From: Nitrospinota bacterium
GTDB taxonomy: Bacteria; JAUXIQ01
DNA: 9,275 nucleotides
Reading direction: 5' to 3'
Assembly: GCA_030620925.1 (NCBI GenBank)
Contig: JAUXIQ010000051.1
Location: forward strand, 1 to 9,275
Shown here piece after piece: positions 6,839-9,275 of this stretch (its first letter is position 1; each line of letters opens with the position of its first letter). The notes below the pieces were generated by a model. That model had not been told where the DNA came from. It saw only the letters and a list, made by a program, of their open reading frames with translations, and did no database searches. A program made the translations under genes and the position numbers.

Positions 6839-6846
6839 ACAATAAG

Positions 6847-8058
6847 ATGCTTAAACGAAAACTTCTTATAGTCGGTTTGTTCATTTTATTAGCCTTCCCT
6901 ACTATCCCCCGCTCCATTCTGGCCCAGGAAATCACTCTCCCCGAAAACCCATTGATGGGAAGAATGCTTTTCTACCAGAAGGGATGTCTCGGGTGCCATT
7001 CCGTGCGCGGGGAAGGAGGTAATGTGGGTCCTGACCTGAGTAATAAGGGCCATAACAGGAGTGTTACTCAAATGGTAGGGACCATGTGGAACCATTTCCC
7101 CAAGATGTACCAGAAGATGAGTCAGGAGGGTATCCCCTTTCCCCGCTTTACGACCGAAGAAATGGCTGAATTGCTCGCCTATATTTATTTTGCAGGTTAT
7201 TTCGATAAACCGGCTACTACCGCTGACAGGCTCAAAGGGATGACACTTTTTAGCGAGAAAGGCTGTAAGAAATGCCACTCTCTGGATGGTGCCGGAGGCG
7301 ACGTCGGGCCCGACTTGACGGCGTGGGACAGATTCGCTTCACCAGTTCTCTGGGCTCAATTAATGTGGAATCATGGGTCCACAATGAGAGACAAAATGAT
7401 AACAAAAAATATTCCCTGGCCCAAATTCGAGGGTAATGAGATGAGGGATCTCGTTGCTTACATATATAGGGCCAACTGGCCTCCAAAGCAGGATGTTTCT
7501 TACTCGCTGCCCGGAAACCCGGCCGAAGGGAAGAGGCTTTTTAATGAGAAAAAATGCGTTCAATGCCACTCAATTTTCGGCACAGGCGGAAAGATCGGCC
7601 CATCACTGACCGATAAGCGCTACGACAGGACAGTCACTCAACTAATAGGAATAATGTGGAACCATGCCCCAGGTATGTTCGAGAAAATGGAACTGGCAGG
7701 CATCCAAAGACCACAGTTCTCAGGCGGAGAAATGTCGGACATCGTGTCATTCCTCTTCTTCCTGGGCTATTTTGATCGTCCCGGCAGTGCGGATAATGGG
7801 AGAAGGCTTTTCTTCGTCAAAAAATGTGCCCTGTGCCATGGATTGCGAGGAGAAGGGGGAAAATTGGGGCCTAACCTGACCAAATACAGTAATATAGAGC
7901 AGCCTCTACAACCGGTCCATATCGCTCAGGCCATGTGGAACCATGCTCCACTCATGGCCGAAATTATGAAAGCAAGAAACATTGCCTGGCCCCGGCTGGA
8001 AGAAAACGATGTGAACGATCTCATGGCATTTATTAGAGGGACAGGCAGCAATAACTAA
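6847..8058 (+). CDS. Exported four-domain tetraheme cytochrome c (WNHxxxM type), copy B
   Basis: A 403-residue paralogue of the cytochrome at 4698. The signal peptide is MLKRK, then a hydrophobic stretch, then cleavage near ILA-Q (26/27). Four domains carry CLGCH (47-51), CKKCH (140-144), CVQCH (237-241) and CALCH (327-331). Each is followed by a GGxxGPxL loop and by MWNH at 80, 173, 270 and 363, with an invariant Met four residues after the His. Domains 1 and 3 share VTQ-x5-MWNH and end with YFD(K/R)P. Domains 2 and 4 share a PV-x4-Q-x-MWNH segment, pointing to duplication of a two-domain unit. The canonical class-I Met before the late Pro is replaced by F, W, R and W. It is probably a periplasmic electron carrier partnering the same quinone complex. 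It has its own long leader, so it may be regulated separately from copy A. No clear intrinsic terminator follows. Confidence 0.93.
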   Translation: MLKRKLLIVGLFILLAFPTIPRSILAQEITLPENPLMGRMLFYQKGCLGCHSVRGEGGNVGPDLSNKGHNRSVTQMVGTMWNHFPKMYQKMSQEGIPFPRFTTEEMAELLAYIYFAGYFDKPATTADRLKGMTLFSEKGCKKCHSLDGAGGDVGPDLTAWDRFASPVLWAQLMWNHGSTMRDKMITKNIPWPKFEGNEMRDLVAYIYRANWPPKQDVSYSLPGNPAEGKRLFNEKKCVQCHSIFGTGGKIGPSLTDKRYDRTVTQLIGIMWNHAPGMFEKMELAGIQRPQFSGGEMSDIVSFLFFLGYFDRPGSADNGRRLFFVKKCALCHGLRGEGGKLGPNLTKYSNIEQPLQPVHIAQAMWNHAPLMAEIMKARNIAWPRLEENDVNDLMAFIRGTGSNN

Positions 8059-8120
8059 GACCTGTATTGCCGGACAGAAGAAAAAAATCTCAATTTTGAT
8101 ATGAACAGCTTGAGGATGGT

Positions 8121-8149
8121 CCCGCCAAGTGGAAGGTTTTATTGGCGGG
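8121..8149. repeat. Inverted repeat overlapping the tRNA-Asp 3' end
   Basis: CCCGCCAA at 8121-8128 is the perfect inverse of TTGGCGGG at 8142-8149, with a 13-base spacer. The right arm is the complement of the tRNA acceptor end plus CCA. It lies between the converging cytochrome B and tRNA/proS transcripts and could act as a two-way stop hairpin, but neither side has a U-run. Confidence 0.5.
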
Positions 8150-8219
8150 GCTGACGAGACTTGAACTCGCGACCTCCGGCTTGACAGACCGGCGTTCTAA
8201 CCAACTGAACTACAGCCCC
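8143..8219 (-). tRNA. tRNA-Asp (anticodon GTC), CCA encoded
   Basis: Read on the minus strand, a full cloverleaf folds: acceptor GGGGCTG/CAGCCCC, T8 A9, a D arm with GTTCAGTTGGTTAGAAC, anticodon stem CCGGT/GCCGG (closing T-G pair) around loop CTGTCAA, variable AGGTC, T arm GCGAG-TTCAAGT-CTCGT, discriminator G and an encoded CCA. Anticodon GTC gives aspartate, and the G discriminator agrees with Asp identity. Total 77 nt with CCA. It lies downstream of proS on the same strand, 186 bp from its stop. Confidence 0.96.
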
Positions 8220-8405
8220 ACCGCGGAATTACCAGAGTGGTATTTAAAGTAATCGGTTTAAAATTACAGGACTTAATCTAGCATGAGGATATATGCATGT
8301 CAAACAAAATCAAAAATGTCCAGGTGAGTACCGAGGGAACAGCAGGCCTTCATTATGATTTAACGTGAAAACAGTATTAAGCTTCCCTTTCAGTCTTCCC
8401 TAATC
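8220..8405. other. Spacer between proS and tRNA-Asp
   Basis: 186 bp, A+T-rich. It contains a small hairpin, TACCA-GAG-TGGTA, at 8230-8242 just upstream of the tRNA, and a 23-codon plus-strand frame at 8297-8368 that I do not call as a gene. No clear proS terminator or tRNA promoter was found. Confidence 0.5.
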
Positions 8406-9275
8406 TCAGGTTTCCGTGTAACTCTTCAGAGCAGCATCTATTTCCCTTTCGAGCACTTTCGGTGCCTGTTCGATTTCCACCAGGGTGACGGAGCCGTCGC
8501 TTCTACTGCGCAATTCGACTTTGTTTTGTGCCAGGTTTTTGGAGCCCACTGTCAGGCGAAAGGGTATCCCTAAAAGGTCTGCATCTTTGAATTTTACACC
8601 TGCTCTTTCGTCGCGGTCATCTATGATTGCTTCCAGCCCGGCTTTTATGCAAGCTGAATAAATATCTTCGGCTGCGCTGAGCACTTCTTCGTCCTTCATG
8701 TTGACGGGCAGAATATAAACATGGTAGGGAGCGATGGGCATGGGCCAGATTATTCCATCTTCGTCATGGTTCTGTTCAATTGCTGCCGCCATCGACCTTC
8801 CCACACCGATACCGTAGCAGCCCATAATGATTAATTTCTCCTCACCCTGGGCATCCTGAAAGGTGGCTTTGAGCGCCTGGCTGTATTTGGTGCCCAGCTT
8901 GAAAACGTGCCCCACTTCTATTCCTTTTTCGATGGTCAGTGTGGAGCCGCATCTGGGGCAGGGGTCATCCGCCTCTAATAACCTTAAATCCTGAAAGTCG
9001 TGAACCTCGAAGTCTCTGCCGATATTGACGCTCAGGAGATGGTAGTCATTTTCGTTCGCGCCGGTTACGAAATTGGCCAGCCCTTTTACAGCTAAGTCGG
9101 CGATTATTTTTATTCCCTCAAGTCCCACCGGACCGGAGAAACCCTCGGGCCCCTCCGTGATCTTCTGTATGGCTGCGCTGTCGGCCATCTTCAACTCCTG
9201 TGCGCCGGAGAAATTCAAGAGCTTGGCCTCGTTGACCATATGATCTCCTCGCACCAGCACCGCAAGGGGGGTATC
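8406..9275 (-). CDS. proS: Prolyl-tRNA synthetase, bacterial type (5' partial)
   Basis: The frame continues to the window edge (reading in as DTPLAVLVRGDH), so 289 C-terminal residues are visible of about 570 usual for bacterial ProS; the GTG at 9260 is internal. The enzyme charges tRNA-Pro with proline in the cytoplasm. The visible part starts inside the insertion/editing domain (VLVRGDHMVNEAKL), continues through CPRCGS and GHVFKLGTKYS, then class II motif 3 GCYGIGVGR (152-160), and ends with the anticodon-binding domain (IAPYHVYILPVN through DDRDERAGVKFKDADLLGIP). No frameshift or missing key residue is seen. It converges on the cytochrome locus and marks the edge of the respiratory cluster. 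Confidence 0.97.
   Translation of the reverse strand, partial: DTPLAVLVRGDHMVNEAKLLNFSGAQELKMADSAAIQKITEGPEGFSGPVGLEGIKIIADLAVKGLANFVTGANENDYHLLSVNIGRDFEVHDFQDLRLLEADDPCPRCGSTLTIEKGIEVGHVFKLGTKYSQALKATFQDAQGEEKLIIMGCYGIGVGRSMAAAIEQNHDEDGIIWPMPIAPYHVYILPVNMKDEEVLSAAEDIYSACIKAGLEAIIDDRDERAGVKFKDADLLGIPFRLTVGSKNLAQNKVELRSRSDGSVTLVEIEQAPKVLEREIDAALKSYTET

Larger units (their letters stand above)
6506..6846 (+). other. 341-bp intergenic region, probable regulatory leader of the second cytochrome gene
   Basis: No convincing protein gene is present. Contents in order: a bulged hairpin (6553-6574); a structured G+C-rich block (6637-6732) with alternative helices; a strong AAGGAGG at 6742-6748 with no ATG, GTG or TTG start in reach; a six-pair hairpin (6789-6808); a 12-bp palindrome (6809-6820); and the true ribosome binding site (6831-6838). 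I found no clear -35/-10 promoter pair. The c554 gene and the second cytochrome may therefore be separate transcripts or one attenuated transcript. Confidence 0.55.

Noticed and set aside
8121-8149. Calling the inverted repeat a canonical Rho-independent terminator
   Set aside because: No U-run follows the stem in either direction, and one arm belongs to the tRNA itself. Listed as a repeat instead.
1-9275. CRISPR array, insertion sequence or prophage
   Set aside because: No regularly spaced direct repeats, transposase or phage-like genes, or terminal inverted repeats were seen.

Overview
The window reads as one respiratory electron-transfer locus on the + strand (positions 1-8058), followed by a converging housekeeping segment on the - strand (a tRNA-Asp gene and the 3' part of proS). 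GC content is moderate. The abundance of periplasmic c-type hemes (12 CXXCH motifs in three exported proteins), a bacterial-type proS and a CCA-encoding tRNA suggest a bacterium with an anaerobic or versatile respiratory chain. Desulfobacterota-, Nitrospirota- or Chloroflexota-like lineages would fit, but the sequence alone does not settle the phylum.

Region 1 (1-4623): a complex iron-sulfur molybdoenzyme-type module. It holds a large molybdopterin-oxidoreductase-fold subunit (5' end cut by the window), a four-[4Fe-4S] ferredoxin subunit 13 bp downstream, a 10-helix NrfD-family quinone-interacting membrane subunit that overlaps it by 11 bp, and a 79-residue two-helix membrane protein. The membrane subunit most resembles ActC of alternative complex III. 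The large subunit has no cysteine in the stretch where the Mo ligand is normally found, so it may be a structural or electron-wiring subunit, as in Qrc and alternative complex III, rather than an oxyanion or sulfur reductase.

Region 2 (4698-6505): two exported cytochromes. The first has four tandem mono-heme domains, each with a W-N-(H/K)-x3-M signature. The second is a small tetraheme protein of the cytochrome c554 type.

Region 3 (6506-6846): 341 bp with no convincing protein gene. It holds an 11-bp helix with an alternative fold, a strong Shine-Dalgarno sequence with no start codon, a hairpin and a 12-bp palindrome. It looks like a regulatory leader for the next gene.

Region 4 (6847-8058): a second four-domain cytochrome, paralogous to the first.

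Region 5 (8059-9275): an intergenic inverted repeat that overlaps the 3' end of tRNA-Asp(GTC), a short spacer, and proS running off the right edge.

Working model (inference): quinone/quinol chemistry occurs at the NrfD subunit, electrons pass through the Fe-S subunit and the molybdopterin-fold subunit, and they exchange with a periplasmic pool formed by the three cytochromes. The direction (quinol oxidation or quinone reduction) and the terminal partner cannot be read from this window.
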